A DNA stretch of 40,322 nucleotides from a virus, in the IMG/VR virus record IMGVR_UViG_3300035670_000536, positions 1-40,322 of that record; one strand, given 5' to 3'. The position numbers were made by a program, and so were the translations under genes. Every line of letters starts with the position of its first letter. Position 1 is the first letter of the stretch. The notes below the pieces were generated by a model, which had not been told where the DNA came from, made no database searches, and saw only the letters and a program-made list of their open reading frames with translations. This document shows, piece by piece, positions 29,969-37,813 of the stretch.

Positions 29969-32166
29969 GCGGCAAGTGTCCTTATTGATTGCCAGCGCTC
30001 GAGGGCGGCGCGTTCGCCGGTCGTCAGTGCGCGGTTTATCCAGGTGCCGCCGTAGAAGCGGCCGGAGAGGCCGGATCCGTAAACGTCGTTTTGATTGCTG
30101 AACAAACTAAGCCCGCGCGTTTCGGCGCTGGTGTCATAGACACTAATCGGCCCCAGAGAGTTGCCGCCGTTAAGTCTAGCGGCGGCGGTTGTCGCACCCG
30201 ATTGCTCAACCGTGAAGACGTGCGGCGTCGTTTCGTCGCCGCCGGAAAGCAACGGAATAAAGGCGCTATTGGCGGCGTTTCGATATGACCAATCGCCCGA
30301 CACTCGCGCAAGTTGTCCGTTTCCAGAGTTCACATTGCTATTGCTAAAGGCTGCCCGATTGTCTGCGTCGAACCTCCACCCACCCACATGCGACCAGACG
30401 TTCCCCAAATTGCACACCGGCAAAACCTGCATCCAATCGTCTACGCCGTCCGGGGCGAGCCAGTGGAGGTAGGGCGTGCCCGGCGCCACATGCTTTACAG
30501 AGACGTCCGAAACCCTAAGCGTAGAGCCGGCGGAAGGCGTTCCAGCCATGCCGACGCAAATATACATTGTCGCAGCTGTCGCGGTTAAAAGATATTCGCC
30601 CGAACCCAACCAAGAGGCGACGACTGTCTGACCTAGCGTAGTTCCGCCTGTGCCTGTGACATTAGGGGTCCATACGGCATAACGATCTCCCGTCCCCGTG
30701 GCCGATCTACCATTTAGCCTGACAAAGTAGGTTTGTCCGACTGTTAAACCGGAGACGGCGTGAACAAAGCGCGGGGCGGCGTCAGTCCCATTCGCGGTGA
30801 GGGTTGCGACTCCGCCGGAGGCGGTGAAGGTCGACGTCGTTGTAGAAAATCCCGCCAGCCATCCGGTAACGTTGGCAAATCCAGCGCCGCCATTCGTAAC
30901 CAACTCCGGCAAAGCCGCCATCGCCAGCGGGCTAGGTTCGGTGCGGTATAGCGGCCTAGCCGCATCGCTCGGGGCGATGGCGTGGAAGCCGGGGGCCTCC
31001 CGAATTGTCAAATAACTTAAATCAATTTCCCATTGCGTTGACTGGGTTTGGTTAAAGCCTGAAAAAATCAAAGAGTTAGAATGAAATACCGTAAGTGTTG
31101 CTTCGGCCCATTCGTTATTAATCGCGGACGCGGCAACAATTTGACTCCACGCGCCGTTAAACATTTGAAGCGAGCCGTTTCCCATGACGCGCCGGGCTTT
31201 TATACGAAATTGATAGACACGATTAACGGGCGGAAAAATGCCGCCCATGTTTTGCTCTGCGCCTCCTAAGTGAGCAGTTTGAGTCCACGACAAAATATTG
31301 CCTGTTACCTGCGGACCCAAGGTTAGGTTTGACGGGTTGTAAGACTTCCAAACAATTCCGGCGCCAAGGTTTGGCGTATCTAGAGTCGCCAAGTATTCCG
31401 CCGCCGTCTTCCCGCCCATACGGGACTTGTCGAGCATGATCCCGACTGTCTGCCCGCCCGCCGTTACGTTCGCGCCGCCGGTGCGGGATTGGTAAAGCGA
31501 CGTGAGGTCGCTCGGATCATAAAACGCGCCGGTTTCGTTTGCCGCGAATAGCTTGTCAGGCGAAAAGATCGTCGCCGACGCGCTCGATATAATGCCAGGC
31601 AACACAATCGCCGCGCTTGCCAAAAGCCGCGCTTTGCCAGCTGCAGAAAGGCGCGGCGTTATTGCCATCGCGGCGCTAGCCGCAAGGCGAAGCTTGCCGG
31701 CCGCCGAGAGAAGGGGCGCGGCGATCGTCGCGCGCCCGGCCGCAAGCTTTTCCTTTGGCTCGAGGCGATAACTGAATTCAATTATGGCTTGATGCGTCAG
31801 GCCGTCCGAATGCTGCTCGATCGAATAGCCTTCGCAATATCCGAGCACGACGCGGAAGCCGTCGACGGTGAGGCCGCCCGACTTCGTCAACAGGAAGCGA
31901 AGCCGCTCGGCGAAACGCTTGCATTCAACGCGGCCGGGTTTTCGGCTGTAAACGCGAACGGTCGAAATCACTTCCGAGCTCGATCCGCAATAATGATCTA
32001 GCGGCGTAACAATGTCTTCGCCGATCTTCACATAGGGAAACGGCGTATTTTGCGGGATATGGTCAAAGACGCGCTGCCCTAGTCCGAGATCCGCTAGCTT
32101 TGCGTCCGCCTTGATGCGCGCAACCATTGCGGCTTGCAGCGAAAGCGAGGGGTCTAGCTCGATCAT
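29965..32166 (-). CDS. DUF3168 tail-completion protein fused to adhesin/lectin region
   Basis: Residues 1-135 of this 733-aa protein match DUF3168 tail-completion proteins: IELDPSLSLQAAMVARIKAD, RVFDHIPQNTPFPYVKIGED and the closing VEFSYRL-type strand. These cap the head-side end of the tail and are usually about 130-140 aa, so this protein is over five times the usual size. Next come two repeats of LSAAGK-x-RL-x-AS, then about 500 residues of beta-rich jelly-roll-like domains and a final LamG-like lectin fold (WINRALTTGERAAL). GC content falls in the middle part. The added domains probably stand out at the neck. Confidence 0.82.
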   Translation of the reverse strand: MIELDPSLSLQAAMVARIKADAKLADLGLGQRVFDHIPQNTPFPYVKIGEDIVTPLDHYCGSSSEVISTVRVYSRKPGRVECKRFAERLRFLLTKSGGLTVDGFRVVLGYCEGYSIEQHSDGLTHQAIIEFSYRLEPKEKLAAGRATIAAPLLSAAGKLRLAASAAMAITPRLSAAGKARLLASAAIVLPGIISSASATIFSPDKLFAANETGAFYDPSDLTSLYQSRTGGANVTAGGQTVGIMLDKSRMGGKTAAEYLATLDTPNLGAGIVWKSYNPSNLTLGPQVTGNILSWTQTAHLGGAEQNMGGIFPPVNRVYQFRIKARRVMGNGSLQMFNGAWSQIVAASAINNEWAEATLTVFHSNSLIFSGFNQTQSTQWEIDLSYLTIREAPGFHAIAPSDAARPLYRTEPSPLAMAALPELVTNGGAGFANVTGWLAGFSTTTSTFTASGGVATLTANGTDAAPRFVHAVSGLTVGQTYFVRLNGRSATGTGDRYAVWTPNVTGTGGTTLGQTVVASWLGSGEYLLTATAATMYICVGMAGTPSAGSTLRVSDVSVKHVAPGTPYLHWLAPDGVDDWMQVLPVCNLGNVWSHVGGWRFDADNRAAFSNSNVNSGNGQLARVSGDWSYRNAANSAFIPLLSGGDETTPHVFTVEQSGATTAAARLNGGNSLGPISVYDTSAETRGLSLFSNQNDVYGSGLSGRFYGGTWINRALTTGERAALERWQSIRTLAA

Positions 32167-32645
32167 TTAAGGGCGTCTTTCAGGGCCTTGCGCGCCGCGC
32201 GAACGATCCGGTTTCGCATGCGGCGGCGATAAGCCCGAATGAAGGGGAAGAAAAACGGCTTAGGCGGCATTACGCCGGTCGACGATCCGTCGGCTTGCTG
32301 GCGCGGGCCCGTGCCATAATGGACTAGGTGAGCGTGCGGGGCGCTCTTGCCGCCGGCAAAGATCGAAATGCGCAGGTCGTCGGGAATGTTCGGCGTTCGG
32401 TCTTCGGTTATCCCGAGCGTGCCCTTTGGCGGCGGGCCAAATTTCCAGTTAATTGACTGCTGCAGATTGCCGTCGTCGACGGGCGCCGCGCGCTTCATCA
32501 CGGGCACAACTTCCTCGCCGTTCTGGCGAAGGGCTTCTGTCGTCGCCGGGCGCACTTCTGCGGGCCCTTTTTCGATTAGCTCGGATATCGAGGCGCGAAA
32601 GCGGGGATTTGCCCGCCAGCGCGTCTTAACCATTGGCGCCGCCAT
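32163..32645 (-). CDS. HK97 gp10-like tail/neck protein
   Basis: The ATG at 32645 is taken as start; TTG 32657 and ATG 32633 are alternatives, since no start has a strong ribosome site. The 160-aa product shows the gp10 family plan: helix with VPVMKRAAPVDDGNLQQSI, a beta part with HAHLVHYGTGPR and a MPPKPFFFPFI segment. Members act in head-tail joining or tail completion. It overlaps both neighbours. Confidence 0.82.
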   Translation of the reverse strand: MAAPMVKTRWRANPRFRASISELIEKGPAEVRPATTEALRQNGEEVVPVMKRAAPVDDGNLQQSINWKFGPPPKGTLGITEDRTPNIPDDLRISIFAGGKSAPHAHLVHYGTGPRQQADGSSTGVMPPKPFFFPFIRAYRRRMRNRIVRAARKALKDALK

Positions 32646-32973
32646 ACTGGCAGACAAGCTTTAGAAACTTGCCGCGCATGTCGGGATTTTCGATATAGTT
32701 GACGTTCAAAAGCTGCCCGCTGCGCGCGTTGCGGATCCGGTCGCCTGGCGTGATTTGAACCGTGCGCGAAGAGTGGCGAACCGTGATTTCGACAAGGCCG
32801 CGGGCCTCGATCTTCGCCGCTTCCACGCCTTCGCCGCCGCGAAGCGGGCGGATTTCGGCCGGCTCGTTTTCAATCACGGCCGCCCATGTGTCGGTTACCG
32901 TGTTCCCGAAACCGTCGTCAGCTGCGCCGCGCCGCTCTACCGTTATCTTGCGGTTAAGGCGGCCGGCGGCCAT
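32626..32973 (-). CDS. Head-tail joining protein
   Basis: This 115-aa protein starts with the family pattern GRLNRKITVERRG and continues with beta strands (ARGLVEITVRHS, ITPGDRIRN) typical of the small SPP1 gp16/HK97 head-tail joining proteins. It lies in the standard place between the gp6-like connector and the gp10-like protein and overlaps the next gene. Confidence 0.85.
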   Translation of the reverse strand: MAAGRLNRKITVERRGAADDGFGNTVTDTWAAVIENEPAEIRPLRGGEGVEAAKIEARGLVEITVRHSSRTVQITPGDRIRNARSGQLLNVNYIENPDMRGKFLKLVCQYGGANG

Positions 32974-33293
32974 TAGTCCGAGCCTTCGAAGCCGCCGCTA
33001 GCCGGCGGCGCCTCGATCGGCGGCGGCTCGATCGTGTCAAAGGTCGCGCCGTCTTCGGTGACGGTGACGCGCATTTCGGCGACTTGCTCGGCGCCGGCGG
33101 CTTGGCCTGGCGCCGGCGGCTCGCCGTCGTTCCAGACTTCGGCGAGGCCCGGCCGCGATTGCAGCCAAGCGGCGACGGCGGGCACAACGGGCCCGGCATA
33201 GCCGGCCGGAAGGTCGACGACGCCGCGGCCTACGGGCACGGTGACGCTTTCGGGAGATATGACGCGCACGCGCCAGCTTTTGCGCTGATTCAT
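32973..33293 (-). CDS. Hypothetical connector-region protein, 106 aa
   Basis: The basic N-terminus (MNQRKSWRVRVISPESVTVP) is followed by beta strands, a flexible Pro/Ala-rich segment and an acidic end. It does not match a family I know. It lies between two connector genes with 1- and 4-base overlaps, so it is probably a structural accessory such as a decoration or neck protein. Confidence 0.68.
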   Translation of the reverse strand: MNQRKSWRVRVISPESVTVPVGRGVVDLPAGYAGPVVPAVAAWLQSRPGLAEVWNDGEPPAPGQAAGAEQVAEMRVTVTEDGATFDTIEPPPIEAPPASGGFEGSD

Positions 33294-33910
33294 CCGTAGA
33301 CTCCGTTTCTATATCCGCAAATCAAGTGCTCTACACTAAGAGGCAAAGCCGCCAGCTTTAGGGCGGTGCTATATTCGCGGTTTTCGTAAAGGTGGCCGGC
33401 GATAAGCTTGATTGCGTGCCGGATCGGCGCGGGCACGTCTTCGCCGGCGTCGCCGTATCCCGTGACAAATTCAGCCTGCAGCGCGTCGGGACGATCGTCG
33501 AGGCTAGGCCATGATTTGCCCGGCTTCGGCTCGAGATACGCCCAATCGGGCCCCTTGATTAGCCGGAAATCGGAAAGCGTCGCCGTCGCCAGCATTTCGA
33601 CGTCCGGCGGATAATACCGGATCGCCGAAACCGAAACGACGGGCGCGAGGGGAAGGAAAAGGCGGGCGTGCCCGTCGGCGTCCTCTACTGCAACGTTCCA
33701 GGTCTGATTTATTAGCGCCCGGCGAAGGGCGCCGTTATAGCCGTCGAGGTGCCCGCGGGCGGCCTCGAGGATAGCGCCCAAAGTGCCGTCTTCGTCGTCG
33801 TGTTCTATGCGCAGGTGAGCCTTGATTTCGTCAAGCGTGACGGGCTCTTCCGCGGCCTTCGTAACAAGCGTTACGATCGGTTCGCCGATAAAGGCCGGGA
33901 AGATCCGCAC
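33290..33910 (-). CDS. Head-tail connector, gp6/phiE125 gp8 family
   Basis: GTG at 33910 is the most likely start, 6 bases after the upstream stop. The 206-aa protein has the family's signature VTLDEIKAHLRIEHDDEDGTL (about residues 21-41), the RALINQTW turn and the helix IRHAIKLIAGHLYENRE. Members form the ring below the portal. It lies in the expected order after the capsid gene. Confidence 0.85.
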   Translation of the reverse strand: MRIFPAFIGEPIVTLVTKAAEEPVTLDEIKAHLRIEHDDEDGTLGAILEAARGHLDGYNGALRRALINQTWNVAVEDADGHARLFLPLAPVVSVSAIRYYPPDVEMLATATLSDFRLIKGPDWAYLEPKPGKSWPSLDDRPDALQAEFVTGYGDAGEDVPAPIRHAIKLIAGHLYENREYSTALKLAALPLSVEHLICGYRNGVYG

Positions 33911-33915
33911 GGCGA

Positions 33916-34128
33916 TTACTCGGCGGCCTTCGCGGGCCGGCCGCGCTTGGCCTTGCCGGCGGTCGCGGCGGCGATCGCGTCTTCGCCAGGTTCGCAAGCG
34001 AAGCCTTTGTCAAAGAGGCGCTGCGCCTCTTCGGGTGAAACATAAACAATCTTGTCGACGTCGCGGTCGTTTTTCGCGCTGGCCATAGAAACCAGCATTT
34101 GCACGGGCACAGTTTTTGCGTCTGCCAT
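33916..34128 (-). CDS. Small protein after the capsid gene, 70 aa
   Basis: A short protein with a beta/alpha N-terminus (VPVQMLVSMASAKNDRD, VYVSPEEAQRLFDKGFAC) and a basic C-terminus (GKAKRGRPAK). Small genes after the capsid often encode decoration or connector accessory proteins, but this one carries no specific motif. Confidence 0.68.
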   Translation of the reverse strand: MADAKTVPVQMLVSMASAKNDRDVDKIVYVSPEEAQRLFDKGFACEPGEDAIAAATAGKAKRGRPAKAAE

Positions 34129-34157
34129 AGGTGAGTCCTCTCGAGGTCAGGAAAGGG

Positions 34158-34183
34158 CGCCGGCGGCGGTTAGGCCGCCGGCG
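34158..34183 (-). terminator. Hairpin after the capsid gene
   Basis: A perfect 10-bp GC-rich stem with a 6-base loop directly follows the capsid stop at 34194. On the minus strand CCCTTTCC follows, too few U for a strong terminator. It may partly stop transcription or protect the capsid mRNA 3' end, raising capsid relative to downstream genes. Confidence 0.5.
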
Positions 34184-34193
34184 TCGATTGCGA

Positions 34194-35510
34194 TTAGCTG
34201 GCCGGGTGCGTGAGCCCCTTAATGGACGTCGAGTCCGTAACTTTGCCGTCAAAGCGGCCGAAGGCCATAAAGCCCAGCTGCGTGTTATTCATATAACGCT
34301 CGCGGAAAACGAAGATCGAGAAGTTCCCGACTCGGCGAACGATATAGTTTTTCAGGTCGCCGAAGATCACGGAGCGATTGCTTGCGCCCGGAACTGCCAT
34401 TGCCTGATTCACATAATACCGATTACCGAGAATTGTTCCCGGCTCGCCGCTCGTGAGTCCCGGTTGCCAGATATAGCGGTTTTCTGCGTCTTTCAGCTTG
34501 CGGATCATTTTCAGCGTATCGTCGTGAAACATCCACCCGCACGTGGGGCTTTGACGATAAGCCGGGTCGACGCTGTGCTGCAGGTCAAAGAGTTCGTCGG
34601 CCGCGATAGCCGCAACGGCGGCGGCCGTTACGCCAGCGCCGGCGCCGACGGCAATCCCTTGCGGCTGGCTCGATCCGGTGCCGGTCGTCAGCTTCCGGTT
34701 AGCGGTGCGCGCCATGCGCTTGCCGAAAAGCGGCGTCATAAGCCGGTTTTCGATATCGAAAGCCGAGTCTTCCATAAGCTGCAGCGGCACGCGGATAATT
34801 TCGGAGTTATGCATATACGCCGAAAGCGTCAGCTGCCCGAAAACCGCGTCTTGTCCGCCGTCGTCGGTAATCTCGGCGTTTTCTGCGAATTGGCTTCCCT
34901 CTTTGTCGGTGTCGTCAAGCGAGGGCCATTCGATCAGGTTGCCGCCGTCGGTTTCGAGCAAATCGATAGCGCCGGGATCCAGCATCGGGCCCCATGCTTT
35001 CATCGTTTCCGTGATCTTCGGCAGGAAGATGCGCGGCACGGTGAAGCCGCCGGCGGATCCGGTGCCGGCCGCCATAGCGCGCATTTCGCGGCTCATCGCT
35101 GCAGGCATCGCGCCGGCTTCCTCGAGCGCTGCGCGTTCCTCTTCGGTGATATAAGAGGCGCCGCCGAGCAAAAGATTCTTAAACGCGGTGCGCAGTTCGG
35201 CTTTTTCAGGCTGCGCGGCGCCAGGCGCGACGACGTCGGGCGCAGGCCGGCCGCGGCGGCGGGCCTCTTCGGCTTCGCGGCGCTCGCGCTCTTCGCGTTC
35301 GGTGGTCACGGCTTCGGCGCGCGCGGCACGCTCTTCGCGCGCGATATCGGCTTCGATCCTGTCGAATTCCTTCATCGCGTCGTCAAATTGACGCTCGAGT
35401 TCTGCGCGGCGTTCGGGGGTCGTCTGATCGGTGATGCCGTTCAGTGCCTCGCGGGCGGCGGTAACGGTGCGGGCGTTCTTTTCCCGCAATTCCTTTAGTC
35501 TGGCGCTCAT
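34194..35510 (-). CDS. HK97-fold major capsid protein
   Basis: The first about 100 residues of this 438-aa protein are a charged coiled coil (LKELREKNARTV to EEARRRGRPAP), the scaffold-like delta domain removed by the protease in HK97-type phages. The rest has the HK97 capsid pattern: AMAAGTGSAGGFTVP near residue 146, an E-loop, DSAFDIENRL, TGTGSSQPQGI and RERYMNNTQLGFMAFGRFDG at the end. GGAGTC precedes the ATG. It follows the protease as usual. Confidence 0.95.
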   Translation of the reverse strand: MSARLKELREKNARTVTAAREALNGITDQTTPERRAELERQFDDAMKEFDRIEADIAREERAARAEAVTTEREERERREAEEARRRGRPAPDVVAPGAAQPEKAELRTAFKNLLLGGASYITEEERAALEEAGAMPAAMSREMRAMAAGTGSAGGFTVPRIFLPKITETMKAWGPMLDPGAIDLLETDGGNLIEWPSLDDTDKEGSQFAENAEITDDGGQDAVFGQLTLSAYMHNSEIIRVPLQLMEDSAFDIENRLMTPLFGKRMARTANRKLTTGTGSSQPQGIAVGAGAGVTAAAVAAIAADELFDLQHSVDPAYRQSPTCGWMFHDDTLKMIRKLKDAENRYIWQPGLTSGEPGTILGNRYYVNQAMAVPGASNRSVIFGDLKNYIVRRVGNFSIFVFRERYMNNTQLGFMAFGRFDGKVTDSTSIKGLTHPAS

Positions 35511-35549
35511 GGTTGACTCCTGTTTGAGCTTGTCGGTTTTGCGGGTTCG

Positions 35550-36188
35550 CTAACCGAGTCTTCGGGCCTTTAGGTCCAAAGTCATTCGCCGGCGGATCAT
35601 GCCGGCGTCAGCATCGCGAGGGGCCTTCGCTTTGCGGGCCTCTTCGAGGGATCGAAGGGCAATTTCGGTGCCGGCATATGCCGGTTCGGTAACTATCGAG
35701 ACGTCATAAAGACGGCCGACTTTGAGAATTTCGCGAAGTTCGCTTTCGTCGTCGCCCTTTTGCGTCCAGCGGGTTTCGCCGTCGGGATACATGGAAAACG
35801 CAAACGACATTTTCGAAAGGTCGCCGCGCTTCATCTTCGGAACGATCCGCATCACGTCCGGGTCGCCGGCGTCCAGCGTCGACTCCATCCACAAGCCTTT
35901 GCCGTCTTCGCGCACGGTGAGCGTTTTCGAAGCCGTGCGCGAAAGCGGCAAGCCGTCGTGATTGATCAGAAAAACGACGTCGTCGCCGCGCGCAATTGCA
36001 TCTTTGAAAGCGCCGGGCCGGATCACTTCGCGGAAATATCCGCCTATATCGGTTTCTTCGTCGAAAACGGCGGCATAGCCGGAAACCTTGACGCTTGAGC
36101 CGTCATCGGCTGCGCGCACTTCAATACCGCGGCTGATAAAACGGGTTTCGCGCTGATCGGCGTGCGCGCCGCGTTGCTCAATCTTCAT
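35550..36188 (-). CDS. Prohead maturation protease (U35/HK97 gp4-like)
   Basis: ATG at 36188 gives 212 aa. The family features are GYAAVFDEETDIGGYFREVI near residue 37, the catalytic His in INHD, the catalytic Ser in KMSFAF and the RLYDVSIVTEPAYAGTE end of the fold. It cuts the capsid delta domain during head maturation. It lies between portal and capsid, as is standard, and overlaps the upstream small gene by 11 bases. Confidence 0.93.
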   Translation of the reverse strand: MKIEQRGAHADQRETRFISRGIEVRAADDGSSVKVSGYAAVFDEETDIGGYFREVIRPGAFKDAIARGDDVVFLINHDGLPLSRTASKTLTVREDGKGLWMESTLDAGDPDVMRIVPKMKRGDLSKMSFAFSMYPDGETRWTQKGDDESELREILKVGRLYDVSIVTEPAYAGTEIALRSLEEARKAKAPRDADAGMIRRRMTLDLKARRLG

Positions 36189-36564
36189 TTTTCGGGCCTT
36201 TCGGTGCGGGCGGCCAAAAGCGGGGCGCGCTGACGTCGATAGAGTTGATCTGCGCAATGTTGCGGCTGCAGTAGACTTTGAGCGCGTCGGCGGCGGCGCG
36301 GTGTGCCATGATACAACGGGCGATATTCGCGGCCGTCTCTTTGTCCCGGCTTGCGATATAGCTTTCGGAGCTGACGCCGACGATATCGGCGGAAGGCGCG
36401 TAGCCGATCAGCGTCGAGAGCGCGCTATAAAGCGCGAAGATCTGCTCTTGCATTCCGAAATGCGCCTGAATTCGCTTCGCACATTCGCGGTCAATTCGCG
36501 CACATTTCCGGTCAAGCGTGATTTCGCGCGAATTCGGAATGAATTCGCTCGGCGCGTTACTCAT
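36178..36564 (-). CDS. Hypothetical protein between portal and protease
   Basis: ATG at 36564 (MSNAPSEFIP) overlaps the end of the portal gene (ATGAGTAA). The 128-aa product is helical with KRIQAHFGMQEQIFALYSA and a C-terminal Cys-containing helix (IARCIMAHRAAADALK). It is not a family I know. The insertion of an extra gene between portal and protease is uncommon, so a minor head role is possible. Confidence 0.65.
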   Translation of the reverse strand: MSNAPSEFIPNSREITLDRKCARIDRECAKRIQAHFGMQEQIFALYSALSTLIGYAPSADIVGVSSESYIASRDKETAANIARCIMAHRAAADALKVYCSRNIAQINSIDVSAPRFWPPAPKGPKNED

Positions 36565-37810
36565 TAGGCGGCGGCGTGCCAGCCTGCGCAAGCGGCTGAG
36601 ATCCGAGCGGCACGGTTGCGCCCTGGATTAGCAATTGATCGCCCATCGGAAGGGCTTCGCGGTTTTCCAGCGCGCGCGCTTCGTTTGGCGTCAGAATCGC
36701 GTTTTGAACCGCCTTCGCCAAGCCTTCCATTCTTGTCTGGAAATCGCCGCGCAGGAGTCCGTCGACATTGTGCGACACGTAATTTCGGCGCGTGCGCGCA
36801 TAATTTGCGCGGCCGAAAAGCTTCAAATCGGCTTCGCCCTCAAAAGCGCGCGCCCATTGGACGACGACGTGTTTAACGAAGTGCAAGTCTTGTTGCTCGG
36901 CGTTTGAAAACGTGCCGCGGGTGAGCTCGTGAAGGAAGATCGGCGGCAATTGAAAGACGCGGGCAATTTCCTCGATCAAAAACCGCTGAAATTCCGTCAT
37001 CTGCATTTTTTGCGGATCGATGCCGACGGCGTTTAGCTTGTGCCCGATTGGAAGCGAAATCGCCGGCTTGCCCTCGTTAAACGCGGTCGCGGCAACTTTT
37101 GCCATTTCGTCGGCGGCCTTGCTGGCGCCTTCCTGCGTCGAGAACGGGCCTTCGAGCACGACGGCGGGCAAGCCGCCGTTCTTGAAGATCTTCCCGCCGT
37201 ATTGCTTGGCGCCGAGCGTCGTCGCCAGGCTGTCGCGGCAAATTTGCAACGGGCCGTAATGGCCGACGCCGTCTTCGCGCAGCATAAACGCGACGTCGAT
37301 AACGTCGGCCGCTTTATAAATCTCTTCCTTCGCGCTCGCGCCCGGCTTGTAACGGTATTGCCGAACGCCGCCGATGCGTTCGACGGTGACTTTCGACGGC
37401 TCGAGCGGGAAAAGGTCAATCGCGCGATCGCGGGCGTCACGCTCGATCGCGATAAAGCCGCGGCCGGTCGTTAGAACGCGCTCCCAAAACCATTTGCGCA
37501 GGGCATAGGCGCTCAATTCGTCGTTAGCTGCGCCGTTCAAAAGCGCGTCGAGGCTTCCCGCAATCCGTTTCGGGCCTTCCTTGCCGCGCTCGAAATGGTG
37601 AAGCGGCAAGGCGGCAAGCGTGCGCGAGAGGAAATTGACGGCCGCCCATACCGCGGGAATGCCTAAAATCTTTTCGTCGGTCACGACGATCTGATTTCCC
37701 GAGCTGATCCCAAAATATCCTAGAATTGATTCCGAGCTAATCCGAACCTTCGGCGACTCGATCGTGTTTCGGTTTTCGCGGCCGAAGACGCGGTCGAGAA
37801 TTGTCGCCAT
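36557..37810 (-). CDS. HK97-family portal protein
   Basis: The sequence runs through the family's markers in this 417-aa protein: FGISSG near residue 35, ALPLHHFERG, the YRYKPGASAKEE-type wing, SLATTLGAKQYGGKIFKNGG, EFQRFLIEEIARVFQLPPIFL and a C-terminal HFVKHVVVQWARAFE helix. The portal forms the dodecameric ring through which DNA is packed. The gene starts 3 bases after the large terminase stop. Confidence 0.94.
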   Translation of the reverse strand: MATILDRVFGRENRNTIESPKVRISSESILGYFGISSGNQIVVTDEKILGIPAVWAAVNFLSRTLAALPLHHFERGKEGPKRIAGSLDALLNGAANDELSAYALRKWFWERVLTTGRGFIAIERDARDRAIDLFPLEPSKVTVERIGGVRQYRYKPGASAKEEIYKAADVIDVAFMLREDGVGHYGPLQICRDSLATTLGAKQYGGKIFKNGGLPAVVLEGPFSTQEGASKAADEMAKVAATAFNEGKPAISLPIGHKLNAVGIDPQKMQMTEFQRFLIEEIARVFQLPPIFLHELTRGTFSNAEQQDLHFVKHVVVQWARAFEGEADLKLFGRANYARTRRNYVSHNVDGLLRGDFQTRMEGLAKAVQNAILTPNEARALENREALPMGDQLLIQGATVPLGSQPLAQAGTPPPNE

Positions 37811-37813
37811 GCG

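Noticed and set aside
34131-35498. Long plus-strand ORF of 455 codons opposite the capsid gene
   Set aside because: It is the antisense shadow of the capsid gene; GC-rich third positions keep it open. Its product has no domain pattern and no ribosome site.
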